From Bacteroidota bacterium (GTDB lineage: Bacteria > Bacteroidota > Bacteroidia > Bacteroidales > F082), in NCBI GenBank assembly GCA_018336075.1, contig JAGXRB010000266.1, forward strand, positions 1 to 35,841: DNA of 35,841 nucleotides, given 5' to 3'. Both the position numbers and the translations under genes were made by a program. The notes beneath the pieces are model-generated. The model worked only from the letters and a program-made list of their open reading frames with translations, did not search any database and was not told the origin of the DNA. Positions 1 to 9,500 of this stretch are shown piece by piece (the stretch's first letter is position 1; each line of letters opens with the position of its first letter).

Positions 1-262
1 TGACGTCTCTTTCGCCAGAACCTGTTGAGTCGTCTTTTCTGTATTCTCTTTTTGGAGCTCTGTCGTCGCGACCTTGAGCTGATTTATAACCTCCTTCTTT
101 TCCACGAGAAGGACCGTTATTATCTCTGTAAGGAGCATCTCCACCCCTTCCATCACTTCTGCTTGATTTTCGGGCAGAAACATCTTTTTTATCACTTAGC
201 CCGCGACTAATTCTGGGTCTTTTTTCGCCAGATTTCCTGCCGGACTTTCCTTTTTCATTCAT
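1..262 (-). CDS. Basic low-complexity N-terminus of a partial protein, possibly an RNA-binding pseudouridine synthase
   Basis: The frame starts with ATG at 262 and stays open to the left edge, giving 87 residues of a gene cut by the window. The visible part is rich in Lys, Arg, Gly, Ser and Asp (for example GEKRPRISRG, then GRGGDAPYRDNNG) and has no recognisable fold, as expected for a disordered RNA-binding extension. In Bacteroidota such extensions commonly precede the S4/RluB-type rRNA pseudouridine synthase domain and also occur on DEAD-box helicases. The catalytic domain lies outside the window, so the family is an inference. The start is supported by a consensus promoter 20-50 bases upstream. 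The overlapping plus-strand frame here is best read as its shadow. Confidence 0.5.
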   Translation of the reverse strand, partial: MNEKGKSGRKSGEKRPRISRGLSDKKDVSARKSSRSDGRGGDAPYRDNNGPSRGKEGGYKSAQGRDDRAPKREYRKDDSTGSGERDV

Positions 263-281
263 TGTCAATACATTTGGGCGG

Positions 282-311
282 CAAAGATACTTCGAAAAAT
301 CGATATGGCAA
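282..311 (-). promoter_or_regulatory. Bacteroidota-type promoter for the leftward gene at 262
   Basis: On the minus strand TTG (311-309) is followed after exactly 19 bases by TATCTTTG (289-282), a full match to the Bacteroidota -33/-7 pattern TTG-N19-TAnnTTTG. It lies about 20 bases before the ATG at 262. Confidence 0.75.
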
Positions 312-329
312 TTTGAATTAAAAAACAAC

Positions 330-360
330 TTGCTTTTCGTTCGATAATCAACTAATTTTA
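330..360 (+). promoter_or_regulatory. Probable promoter of the Usp gene
   Basis: TTG (330-332), a 20-base spacer and TAATTTTA (353-360) resemble the Bacteroidota promoter with one mismatch in the -7 element (the final G). It lies 25 bases before the ATG at 385, back to back with the leftward promoter at 282-311. Confidence 0.4.
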
Positions 361-384
361 TACGATACAAAAAACACACATAAT

Positions 385-1536
385 ATGACAGAAGTACATG
401 ACACAACCGTTACCATTCGGAATCTTTCTTACAGCCGTGCAATATTGTTGAAAATGCGGCTTGAAATGGAAGGGATTCCATGTTTTTTAACCAATATTCA
501 TCATCCAGACACTGGAGTTGACATCAACCTGCCTTTAGAGCACTCTGAAAAAGCCTTTCTTATAATTGAAGAAATGCGTGAAGCTTCTGGTACTGAGAAA
601 GAGGTATTAGTAAAAACACTCAAAAGTGTCCGTCGCATATTGGTTCCGCTTGACTTTTCCCCTTTAAGCATTAAGGCTGCACACTACGCTCTTGAACTTG
701 CCCGAACGCTTAAAGCAGATATACGATTACTGAATGTTTGGTTCAATTCGGCCAATGAAGGCTTTGTTTTTAACGAAATGTTTGCCTTTCAGGTAAATCT
801 TGAAGCCATTATGAAAGAGCAGGAGGCAGAGGCAGAAGCAAAATTGCTTTCAGTTATAGAAGAGCTGAAAACACGTATCCGCGATGAAAAAATCCGGGGA
901 GTAGATATCGATTATGATCTCGTTCGGGGGGCTTCGGTGGAGGCTATTCTTGAAATTGTAGATGATTATAAGCCCGGTCTTGTAGTGATGGGAACACGAG
1001 GAAAAAATCGTGAGGGACTTGGATTGTTTGGAAGTACAACATTGAGAGTGATAGAAAAATGTAAGGTTCCAGTGCTTGCAGTGCCCTCGGAGTATGATAT
1101 CTCCAGTTTTTTTGCGCCGCGCAGTGTTGCTTATATAACCAATTTTGACGAAGCTGACTTTCACGCTCTGCACAGGCTAATATCTTTTGTAAGACCTTTC
1201 AATGTAAAAATATACTGCATTCATATACAGCCCAACGAAAACTACATTCTTGATAAAGTAAGGATGAAAAAGATGCGTGAATACTTTAATGATACATACG
1301 CAGAATATAATATTGAATGCGGATTGATAGAAACGGAAGATGTTTTGGAAGGCGTAGAAACTTTTATCCTTGAAAAGCAGATCGATTTACTGGCATTGAT
1401 CTCGCGCAAAAGAAATGTGTTGACTCAGATATTTCGACCCAGCATAACACGGAAACTGCTTTTCCAAAGTGAAATTCCTATTCTGGTATTTCGCGAAACT
1501 GAGAATGCTTCATGGATTAAGCGGACTTCACTTTAA
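385..1536 (+). CDS. Universal stress protein with N-terminal DUF2007 domain and a second, degenerate Usp domain
   Basis: A cytosolic 383-residue protein. Residues 8-68 resemble DUF2007 (putative signal-transducing domain; SRAILLKMRLEMEGIPCFL). Residues 82-234 form a canonical UspA domain that starts RRILVPLDFS and carries the ATP-binding pattern G-2x-G-9x-G-S/T as GTRGKNREGLGLFGS at 203-217. Residues 246-370 look like a second Usp fold (it ends IPILVFRE) but lack the glycine loop, so this half probably does not bind ATP. Tandem Usp proteins are common; the DUF2007 fusion is less so. The role is inferred to be nucleotide-dependent stress adaptation; the substrate or partner is unknown. Its last 9 bases overlap the end of the convergent acyltransferase gene. 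Confidence 0.85.
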   Translation: MTEVHDTTVTIRNLSYSRAILLKMRLEMEGIPCFLTNIHHPDTGVDINLPLEHSEKAFLIIEEMREASGTEKEVLVKTLKSVRRILVPLDFSPLSIKAAHYALELARTLKADIRLLNVWFNSANEGFVFNEMFAFQVNLEAIMKEQEAEAEAKLLSVIEELKTRIRDEKIRGVDIDYDLVRGASVEAILEIVDDYKPGLVVMGTRGKNREGLGLFGSTTLRVIEKCKVPVLAVPSEYDISSFFAPRSVAYITNFDEADFHALHRLISFVRPFNVKIYCIHIQPNENYILDKVRMKKMREYFNDTYAEYNIECGLIETEDVLEGVETFILEKQIDLLALISRKRNVLTQIFRPSITRKLLFQSEIPILVFRETENASWIKRTSL

Positions 1537-2640
1537 ACAAGCCGATCGGTAATGCAAAACAATTAATGCGGTGATCGGCAGGAGCAGTAAATAGGCGGCT
1601 ACAAATGGCCAGAATGAGGTAAAAGACCACAGCAAAAGTCCTTGTGCAAAATAAACAATGGGTGCGCCGAATAAAAGTGTTGCAATTTTCATAGAAGCTG
1701 CCCAATGATGGTCTTTAACAAACTTTTTCAGTATCAGATTTATCAGTCCGAGTGCTCCAATATGTGGAATTAACGAAATGAAATAAAAGATCCTGCCTAA
1801 AATGCAGGATGTTGAATTACTTCCTTCTTCAGGCTTTTCGTCACTTATTGTTATATCATTCTGAATCAACTTTAGAAACTGCTGATCACTTTCAAGTCTA
1901 TTAACAAGATTGGACTCCCGGCCAGGTCTGTTTCTTATGGCTTGTTTAAGCTCGTCGTGATTTTCTGTTTTTTGAATGTCTACAATAAGTGATTCCATGC
2001 CAGTTCTCAAATCCTGCAAGAGCAAATTAACTGCCTTGGCTGGATTTTCTTCGTGAAGTGCCTGATAGCTTGCCGTTGCGATAGGCTTTCCAAAACTCAC
2101 AAGCAAATCTGACCAGCTGCGCTTATAATTTTCATATTGAAGACCAACAGGCACAATTTTCAATCCTGAAGAAAAGTTCAGTGCGCTTTCTGTATCAAAA
2201 CCAATGCGGGCAATCCCTTTTTGCAAAGGCCGCAAAGACCATTTGCAGTCATGATTTCCTTCGGGAAAGATGAGAATAGTTTCGTTTTCGGTCAATAGTT
2301 TTTTGCATGTTTCAAGTGCTTCATCATTCTTTTTCATGTTTGTATGTCCATCCCGAAAACGATAGATAGGAATCATTTGAAGTTGACGGAGCCAATATCT
2401 TGCCTTTGCTGACTCAAAAACGCTGGCACGGGTCAAAAACCATGGGTTGCGGCTGGAAGATGTTGCTATTACAATGGCATCCATGAAGGCATTCTGATGA
2501 TTAATAGCAAAAATAACAGGGCCATTTTCCGGCACATTTTGCACATCTCTGATAGTAAGTTTGCGATAAAATAATCGAAGTCCAATGAAGACATACCATT
2601 TAAGAAATCGATATAGAAGTGGCGGTTTCATCAACAACAT
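1528..2640 (-). CDS. PlsC-family phospholipid/glycerol acyltransferase, membrane-bound
   Basis: A lysophosphatidate/glycerophosphate acyltransferase-like enzyme of about 370 residues, expected to move acyl chains onto a glycerol lipid at the inner membrane. Visible blocks are NHQNAFMD (acyl-acceptor motif, with five rather than four residues between His and Asp), FPEGNHD with PLQKGIARI (phosphate binding) and the block IV region KIVPVGLQYENY. The C-terminus has about two to three hydrophobic segments after a short acidic linker, longer than a minimal PlsC (about 240 residues). The frame extends back to 2685, but that start lies inside a consensus promoter, so ATG at 2640 (MLLMKPPLLYRF) or 2631 is preferred. 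The acyl donor and acceptor cannot be read from sequence. It overlaps the Usp gene tail-to-tail by 9 bases. Confidence 0.85.
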   Translation of the reverse strand: MLLMKPPLLYRFLKWYVFIGLRLFYRKLTIRDVQNVPENGPVIFAINHQNAFMDAIVIATSSSRNPWFLTRASVFESAKARYWLRQLQMIPIYRFRDGHTNMKKNDEALETCKKLLTENETILIFPEGNHDCKWSLRPLQKGIARIGFDTESALNFSSGLKIVPVGLQYENYKRSWSDLLVSFGKPIATASYQALHEENPAKAVNLLLQDLRTGMESLIVDIQKTENHDELKQAIRNRPGRESNLVNRLESDQQFLKLIQNDITISDEKPEEGSNSTSCILGRIFYFISLIPHIGALGLINLILKKFVKDHHWAASMKIATLLFGAPIVYFAQGLLLWSFTSFWPFVAAYLLLLPITALIVLHYRSACLK

Positions 2641-2654
2641 CCTTTCGTTTTTTG

Positions 2655-2685
2655 CAAACATAGGAAGGAAATGTGGCAAATCCAA
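2655..2685 (-). promoter_or_regulatory. Bacteroidota-type promoter for the PlsC-like gene
   Basis: On the minus strand TTG (2685-2683), a 20-base spacer and TATGTTTG (2662-2655), a perfect TAnnTTTG. It lies just before ATG 2640/2631 and decides against the longer start at 2685. Confidence 0.7.
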
Positions 2686-2733
2686 AGAAAAGCATCAGGA
2701 AAAGGAATTATCTTGAGCAAAAATGCTGCAATC

Positions 2734-3936
2734 TTATGCTGATGCTGAAGGAAGGATCAAACGAAAAGTACTTCCTTTAAACTCTTCACTTTCAACTTCA
2801 ATTTTACCTCCCATTCTCTGGGCAAGGTCAGAACTAAGCATCAAACCAAGTCCTGTGCTTGTTTCGCCGGCAGTACCGGGTCGCGACACGTTTTCGTTTA
2901 TCTTAAAAAGCTTTGACAAGAGCTCAGGATTCATTCCCATTCCGTTGTCTTTAATTTCTACAATTGTGAAATTTTCATCAGCATTTCTGAAAATATTTAC
3001 ATCAATTTTGCCTTTAAGGGGTGTGAACTTAACTGCATTTGAAAGCAGATTCCGAAGAATGCTTTCGACCATATTTCTGTCAGTAAAAACATGAAAAGCA
3101 TTTTCAGTAAAAAAGTTTAGTTCTATTTCTTTTATTGATGCACTTTTTTTAATGGCATGAATGGTTTCTTCAAGTATATCATTGATCAGGATGTTTTCTT
3201 GATTCAGACTGAACGAGCCCATTTGAACCTGCGCCCAGCTTAAAAGGTTTTCAAGCAATTTATTGAGTTGAGCAGCAGTTTCGCTAAGTGCTGAAGCAAA
3301 GCCAACAATCTCCTCCTTACTAAGGGATTGTATATTATTGGTTAAGATATCTGTGGCCGCGAGACAACCTGAAAACGGCCCCCGCAGATCATGCGCAATG
3401 ATCGAAAAAAACTTGTCTTTTTCAGCATTAAGCTTTTCAAGTCGCAAAGCATCATCCTGAATTGTTTTATTGGATTCCTTCAATGCGTCAGTTAACAATT
3501 CCAGTTCGGCGTTTTTAGAAATCAGCTGATTTCTTGCGTTTTTTAAGTCAATATGAGTTTGAACCCTTGCCAGCACCTCTTCTCCCTTGAAGGGTTTGGT
3601 AATATAATCCACAGCTCCAAGTTTAAACCCTGTAACAATGTCGTTGAGATCGCTTTTTGCAGTCAGAAAGATGATTGGAAGTTCCTTCCATCGTGGATTC
3701 AATTTGATTTGCTCACACACTTCATATCCACTCAAGCCTGGCATCATGACATCCAGCAGCAGCAGATCAGGCTCTTTTAGTGCCATATATTTTAATGCGT
3801 TTTCGCCGGAATTTGCAACAACTACTTTATAGTTATTCGACGAAAGCAAGCTAGATATCAACTGCAGATTTCGTGGGTTGTCGTCCACAGCAAGGATGAC
3901 AGATTGAGCATTCTTCGACTCATTTGTACTATTCAT
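2734..3936 (-). CDS. Receiver-first histidine kinase (REC-coiled coil-HisKA-HATPase)
   Basis: A cytosolic two-component protein of 400 residues from the preferred start. The receiver domain comes first: acidic pair VDDN, phospho-acceptor Asp in LLLLDVMMPG, Thr in LTAKS and Lys in TKPF. A coiled coil follows, then HisKA with FFSIIAHDLRGPF (the His is the phosphorylation site), the N-box NLLSNAVKFT, G1 KDNGMGM and G2 TGLGLML of the ATPase. There are no membrane segments. ATG 3936 (MNSTNE) lies 11 bases after the stop of the upstream hybrid kinase; a TTG at 3951 overlapping that stop is the alternative start. The arrangement suggests it receives phosphate from the hybrid kinase through its N-terminal receiver and then signals on by its own kinase core. 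That flow is inference. No DNA-binding domain is present. Confidence 0.9.
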   Translation of the reverse strand: MNSTNESKNAQSVILAVDDNPRNLQLISSLLSSNNYKVVVANSGENALKYMALKEPDLLLLDVMMPGLSGYEVCEQIKLNPRWKELPIIFLTAKSDLNDIVTGFKLGAVDYITKPFKGEEVLARVQTHIDLKNARNQLISKNAELELLTDALKESNKTIQDDALRLEKLNAEKDKFFSIIAHDLRGPFSGCLAATDILTNNIQSLSKEEIVGFASALSETAAQLNKLLENLLSWAQVQMGSFSLNQENILINDILEETIHAIKKSASIKEIELNFFTENAFHVFTDRNMVESILRNLLSNAVKFTPLKGKIDVNIFRNADENFTIVEIKDNGMGMNPELLSKLFKINENVSRPGTAGETSTGLGLMLSSDLAQRMGGKIEVESEEFKGSTFRLILPSASA

Positions 3937-3947
3937 AACATATATAT

Positions 3948-6383
3948 TCAATTGTTTTTTGCTTCAAGTTTATCCACTTTTTCAGAAAGCTGGTGTATGT
4001 GTATATGGAAGTGTTCAAAATCAAAGTTTTCTTTGTCTTGCTTCAGTTTACTTAAAGTAGTCTTAAGCTCATGAATCGCAAACTGCCTTGTGATAAATTC
4101 CATGTTTCCAAGAAAATGCTCAAGCAGATCAAGATCCATAAACAATTTCAATGATTCGAGCTGTTCTCGTAATTCAATATTAAACTCCTTTAAGAACCCT
4201 TCTATTTGAATCGGATTAAGCGTTTCAACAATTACCTCTTCTTCCGTATTTGATTTAACTTCACTGGTTTCTTCCATTTTATGAGGCAAAAAGTGTTTAA
4301 GAGCATTGATTAACTCATTGCGGCTGATAGGTTTACGAAGATACTCATTAAAGAGTTCTTTGATGAGTGTTTCATCATGTTTCATGGATGAAGCTGTGAA
4401 TGCAACAATGGGTATATTTTTTGTTTCGGGAAGATTAGTAAGGATTTCAGTAGCTTCATAGCCATTCATACCAGGCATTCGTAAGTCCATAAGAACTAAA
4501 TCAGGCAGATGCAGCTTGCAAATTTCAACCCCTTCACTTCCGCTTTTGGCTTCAATAATATTGAGATTATGTTCGCTTAGAAAACTTTTCACGAGCTCCC
4601 TGTTAAAATCAACATCGTCAACGATGAGCACTTTTGAACCTTTAAAATGTACTTTTTTATCTTCCCAGTCAAAATGCTTCTCTCTGCTTGCTTCCTGAAT
4701 TGTTATTTCAACGTCTTTTAGCTCAAGGAAAAATATGCTGCCTTGGTTGAGTTTGCTCTCTGCCGAAAGTTTTCCTCCCATAATTTGTACAAGCTTCTGA
4801 GAAATTGGCAAACCAAGCCCTGTGCCACCATATTTACGTGTATTGTCACTTTCGACCTGAAAAAATGATTGGAAAATTTTCTCTATCTTATCTTCCGGAA
4901 TACCTATGCCGGTGTCGGAAACTTTTATCAGGATGTCAGCATGGTTTTCCAGAACTTCAGATTTAGTGAAACCTGCGGAAACAATGATATCGCCCTTTTT
5001 CGTAAATTTTACTGCATTACCTACAAGGTTGAACAACACCTGGCGCAGACGAACGTCATCAAGCATGAGTGTTTCAGGGAAATTTTCTTCCAATTCAATT
5101 TTAAGCGACAAGCTTTTTTCCGCAGCCCGAGCCTGAAAAACCTGCATGATTTCATTAAAAACTGTCATAACCTGCACAGGCTCTTTCGAAATTTCCATTT
5201 GACCTGACTCAATCTTTGAGAGGTCGAGAATGTCGTTGATAAGCGAAAGCAGGGTTTTTCCGCTGGTAAGCACAGCCGATAAATAATTGCGGTGTTTATC
5301 GTTGGTAGTAGTATTAATTAGTATCTCACTAAACCCCAGGATAGCATTCATAGGTGTTCGGATTTCATGGCTCATCGTAGCTAAAAACTCAGATTTAGCT
5401 TTATTAGCTTCTTCAGCTTTTTTTTGAGCATGAATAATTTCCTGTTCAAATATGGCTCTGTTTAGCGTTCCTGAAATAATTTCACCAGCAAGTCGTAAAA
5501 GTGCAATGTGTTCTTCAGACCATTCACGCTGCCTTCTAACTGAATCAAAACCAATAAAACCGTAGAATTTATCTCCGTAAAACATTGGGATTGCCAGTAG
5601 CGAAATTATTCCCTGTGGTTCAAGAATTTGTTTTTCAACAACATATTCAGGGGATATTTCAGAAATCAGCGGAATGTATACGTATTCGTTTCTGTCAAAC
5701 TTCTCTTTCCATCGGGGAACAAACTCATAAGGGATTCCTTGCAGATTCTCCATTTCAGGCTGGATGCCTTCTCCGCACCACTCAAAAGTGTTGTTGGTAA
5801 CATTGGCATCGGGATCGTGTTCAAAAATATAAACGCGATCGACTTCAGCATATTCACCCAAACGCAGAAGGGTAGTATTCACAGCATCTTTAACTCCTTC
5901 CACCCTGGCCTGTGCGAGAATTGTTGAGAAGTTGATGATCAAATCATGCAATTTATTAAGTGACTCCAGCTTCAATTCGCTTTCTATCAACGCTATGTAT
6001 TTTTGACTTAAAGGGCTGATTAAGCCATAACCCATAACATATTCGTTGTTTATCAATACGTGTCTGCCTGAAACATCCATCCATAATGCTTTTTTTTGCT
6101 TATCAAAGAACAACAACTTCAGGTGCCATTCATTTTTCAATCCCGATTTGTTGCTAAGTGTTCTTTGAAAGCTTTCTGCATCACTTTCAGAAAGCAGGCT
6201 GAAGAGTGTTGCTGCATTATTCTGAACTACTTCCGGATCAATTCCGAATAACATTTCCAATCCCTGACTAATGATGGGAAAACTTGTTTTGTCAGTACGT
6301 AAATTGTGTTCATACTTAAATATTACAGCGGGTGCCCTTTGCAGTAAATCAAGCAAATGGCTGTTGTCTTCGGCTTCTTTCAT
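3948..6383 (-). CDS. Hybrid sensor histidine kinase (PAS-GAF-HisKA-HATPase-REC plus helical tail)
   Basis: An 811-residue cytosolic sensor without membrane segments. Order: a PAS-like domain (about 8-125), a helical linker, GAF (about 145-310, with FEWCGEGI and ILEPQGIISLLAIP), HisKA with FLATMSHEIRTPMNAILGFSE (phospho-His 339), HATPase with N-box NLVGNAVKFT, G1 VSDTGIGIP and G2 GGTGLGLPIS, then a receiver (Asp pair at 589-590, phospho-Asp 633 in LMDLRMPG, Lys 684). About 110 helical residues follow the receiver and end FDFEHFHIHIHQLSEKVDKL. They sit where an Hpt domain would, but lack a clear HxxKG phosphosite. It is probably co-transcribed with the receiver-first kinase. The GAF ligand is unknown. 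Confidence 0.92.
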   Translation of the reverse strand: MKEAEDNSHLLDLLQRAPAVIFKYEHNLRTDKTSFPIISQGLEMLFGIDPEVVQNNAATLFSLLSESDAESFQRTLSNKSGLKNEWHLKLLFFDKQKKALWMDVSGRHVLINNEYVMGYGLISPLSQKYIALIESELKLESLNKLHDLIINFSTILAQARVEGVKDAVNTTLLRLGEYAEVDRVYIFEHDPDANVTNNTFEWCGEGIQPEMENLQGIPYEFVPRWKEKFDRNEYVYIPLISEISPEYVVEKQILEPQGIISLLAIPMFYGDKFYGFIGFDSVRRQREWSEEHIALLRLAGEIISGTLNRAIFEQEIIHAQKKAEEANKAKSEFLATMSHEIRTPMNAILGFSEILINTTTNDKHRNYLSAVLTSGKTLLSLINDILDLSKIESGQMEISKEPVQVMTVFNEIMQVFQARAAEKSLSLKIELEENFPETLMLDDVRLRQVLFNLVGNAVKFTKKGDIIVSAGFTKSEVLENHADILIKVSDTGIGIPEDKIEKIFQSFFQVESDNTRKYGGTGLGLPISQKLVQIMGGKLSAESKLNQGSIFFLELKDVEITIQEASREKHFDWEDKKVHFKGSKVLIVDDVDFNRELVKSFLSEHNLNIIEAKSGSEGVEICKLHLPDLVLMDLRMPGMNGYEATEILTNLPETKNIPIVAFTASSMKHDETLIKELFNEYLRKPISRNELINALKHFLPHKMEETSEVKSNTEEEVIVETLNPIQIEGFLKEFNIELREQLESLKLFMDLDLLEHFLGNMEFITRQFAIHELKTTLSKLKQDKENFDFEHFHIHIHQLSEKVDKLEAKNN

Positions 6384-6546
6384 GATATCAGCAGATTGAT
6401 TGTGCGTATACTAATGCAAAATAAGTGAATAATGATTTAAATAACACATTTGGTTGAATGTTGTTCGAAAATTTAACATCTGGCAATGTTCCCGTTTTCA
6501 ATCAAAAACATGCAGTGTAAAAGTTTCTAATTTTATGTATTGGGTT

Positions 6547-9500
6547 TTAAGTTTTATATTTCTCAATCAGTTTAATCAGTTCATCGGCAATAAAGGGTTT
6601 TGAAACATATTCATCACAGCCTGCATTCATGCAAGCATGGCGGTCGTCGTTGGCAGCATAGGCGGTAACGGCAATAACAGGCAAATCCGGTCTGAATGCT
6701 TTTATAATCCTGGTTGCTTCAAGTCCGTCCATAACTGGCATTTTGATATCCATTAACACCAGGCTTATTCCAGGTATTTGTTTTACAACATCAACAGCTT
6801 CCTGTCCATTTTGAGCAAAATACAACTGATAGTCTGAATTTTTAAACACTCTTTTCACGTACAATACATTCAAAGCCTCGTCTTCAGCAATCAGAATGCT
6901 CATTTTTTTTATGCCCCTTTCAACGTCTGGTTTAGCTTCTTTCGGCAAATTGTCAATTTGCTTTTGTCGCATATCCGGGATTTTGACATGAAAAGTTGTT
7001 CCATTTTCAGGGTCAGATTCTACGTCAATACTTCCTTTCAGCAAGTCGACCAATCCTTTAACGATTGTCAGTCCAAGGCCACTTCCTTCATAGGTTCTGG
7101 TGCTGGAAACATCCTCTTGCACAAAAGGCTCAAATATTTTAGGCATTGCTGATTTAGAAATTCCAATTCCGGTGTCTTTTACAAAGATCTCAAAATGCTG
7201 ATTCATCAATTTCACGCCGAAAACCACTTGTCCTTTGACAGTATATTTAACTGAATTTCCAACGATTTCATTGATTATTTTTTTTATCATCCCATAATCT
7301 GAAATCACAGATTTACTTTCTGACGGTTGGTCATCCTGAATTTTGAATATCAGATTTTTGACTTTAGCTTCATAGACATGTTTTTTATACACTTCCTGTA
7401 AAAGATCCCTGGGGAAAATTTCCTCGGGATATATATTCATGTTGCCAGACATAAGCAGAGAAACATCCATGATGTCGTTGATGGTATCAGTAAGCCGAGT
7501 AACACTTGTGTTAAGCGCTGTAATAAACTCCTCTCTATCTTCAGCAGAGATGTTTTCTTCACTTAAAAACTGAGCAAAACCAGCAATACCATTCAGAGGT
7601 GTACGCACCTCATGTGACACATTGTTCAGGAAAGCAGTTTTGAGTCTGTCGCTGGCCAAAGCGCGCTCCCGTTCAATATCGAGTTCTTTGTTTTTTTGTA
7701 AAATCTCTTCATTTTGCTGACGCAGTCGTTCATTCAGGTTAAGTAATTGTTCATTTTGTCTTTCGAGTGTCTGACGGTTTTGGTACAGCATGTTTTCTGC
7801 CTGCTGCTTAATTTTTAAGTTAGTCAGTAGTTCTGAGAAAATGCGTAAAAGCGAAAGTTCGGAATCAGAGAAATTGCGTTCAGATTTTACTGCATCAAAG
7901 CCTACGTAGCCCAAACAACTATTTTCCTGCATTAGCGGAATAGTGATCAGCGATTGTATTCCCTGCGGCTCAAGAATTATTCTAAGAAAGTCGTCCGGAT
8001 TCAAATCTTTTACTGAAGGTACATATGTCATCTCGCCTTGTTTGTGGGCTTCCACCCAATCAGTGAAGAGGCTGTTAGGGATCGCCTGAAGGTTTTCAAG
8101 CTCTGCCCCAATACCCTCGGCACACCACTCATAAGTATTGCTCATTGTTTCCTTTTCCCAGTCATAATCGAAAATATAGACACGGTCAACACCTGCAAAG
8201 ACACCAATTTCGCCAAGCGCATGGTTCATTTCTGCTCTTATCTGACTTACCGGAAGGTTGATGAAACGCGTTGCAAGCTGGGTGAGCATGCGCAGTAGAT
8301 TGTTGTTATAAATGAGTTCAGATTCAAGCGTTATCAGTGTTGTAGTGTCGCGGACAACAGATACAACTTTATCGGCACCCATAGGCGATATACGTGCTTC
8401 CAGATGCATAACTGAATCGCTGATTTCATAATTGAAAGTAACAACAACGGTCTCTTTCTTGTCGAGTGCATCAATAATGGCTTTTTGTATTCTTAACTCT
8501 TCATTTTTCTCAAAAACATCGCTTATATGTTGGCCGTTTTTCGGTTGAAATTCAATATTTGGATACAGGAGTTTATTGATAAACGAGTTTATATAATAGC
8601 CGTTTTTATCCATGATAAAAATCATATCAGGCATAGAGGCAAGTATTGCCTGAATTTGTTCGCTCGTTTCAAGCAGTTTCTTTTCAGCCGCCATTTTTTC
8701 CGTGATATCAATCATCACCCCGACGGTGCCTATGAGCTCTTTAGTAGCGGAGAAAAGCGGGGAAGCTGAAACGGAGAAAAACCTCTGCTCTCCGTTTCGA
8801 TGAAGTAATATCGTTTCATATTGATCTGTAAGGCCTTTTTTTCTTTCTTTAGTTTTTTCCTTGAAGACAATAAAATTGTCATGAAGTGTAAATTCAAGCA
8901 TTGAATGGCCAATAATTTCTTCCTTTTTATAGCCCAACATGCTGGCCATTGTTTCGTTGGCATAAACTATATGTTCATTCAAATCGAAAATACCTATGCC
9001 TGCATTGGCATTTTCAGCCACAGCACGATAACGGGCTTCACTCTCGAACAATGCCTTCATCGCTTTTTTCTGTGCCGTTGTGTCAATGAGCGTCAACTGA
9101 ACAAGATCCTTTTCTTTGATCGACAACTTAAATGTATGCGCAGTTGCATCCCAGATTTTTCCTTCTGTTGACTTGAAATGACATTCAAATGATGAAACAT
9201 AAATTTCTGACATTGCAGATAGTTTCTCATTTATCAGGTTCTTTAAATTGTAATCAGGTTCTTCGGGAATGAGTTCAAAGATGTGCCGGCTTTGTAGTTC
9301 TTCTCTTGATTTGTATCCAAAAGCTTTAACTGCCGCATTGTTCAAATCAAATATTTTGAGTGTTATTGTTTCCAAAACCAAAACAGGAACCGGCGAATCA
9401 TAATAAAGAGTACGTATATACTCTTCATTTTCACGCAAAGCCAGTTCGGCCATTTTTTGTTCAGTTATATCACGATGAATCCCTCCCAACAGATATTTAT

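Noticed and set aside
850-1173. Antisense open frames opposite the Usp gene, and similar frames opposite the kinases, aspS, dnaG and the SDR gene
   Set aside because: They lack family resemblance or start signals and lie wholly inside well-supported genes; treated as shadows.
3937-3951. TTG 3951 as start of the receiver-first kinase
   Set aside because: It would overlap the upstream stop, but adds only five residues before a good ATG at 3936; kept only as an alternative.
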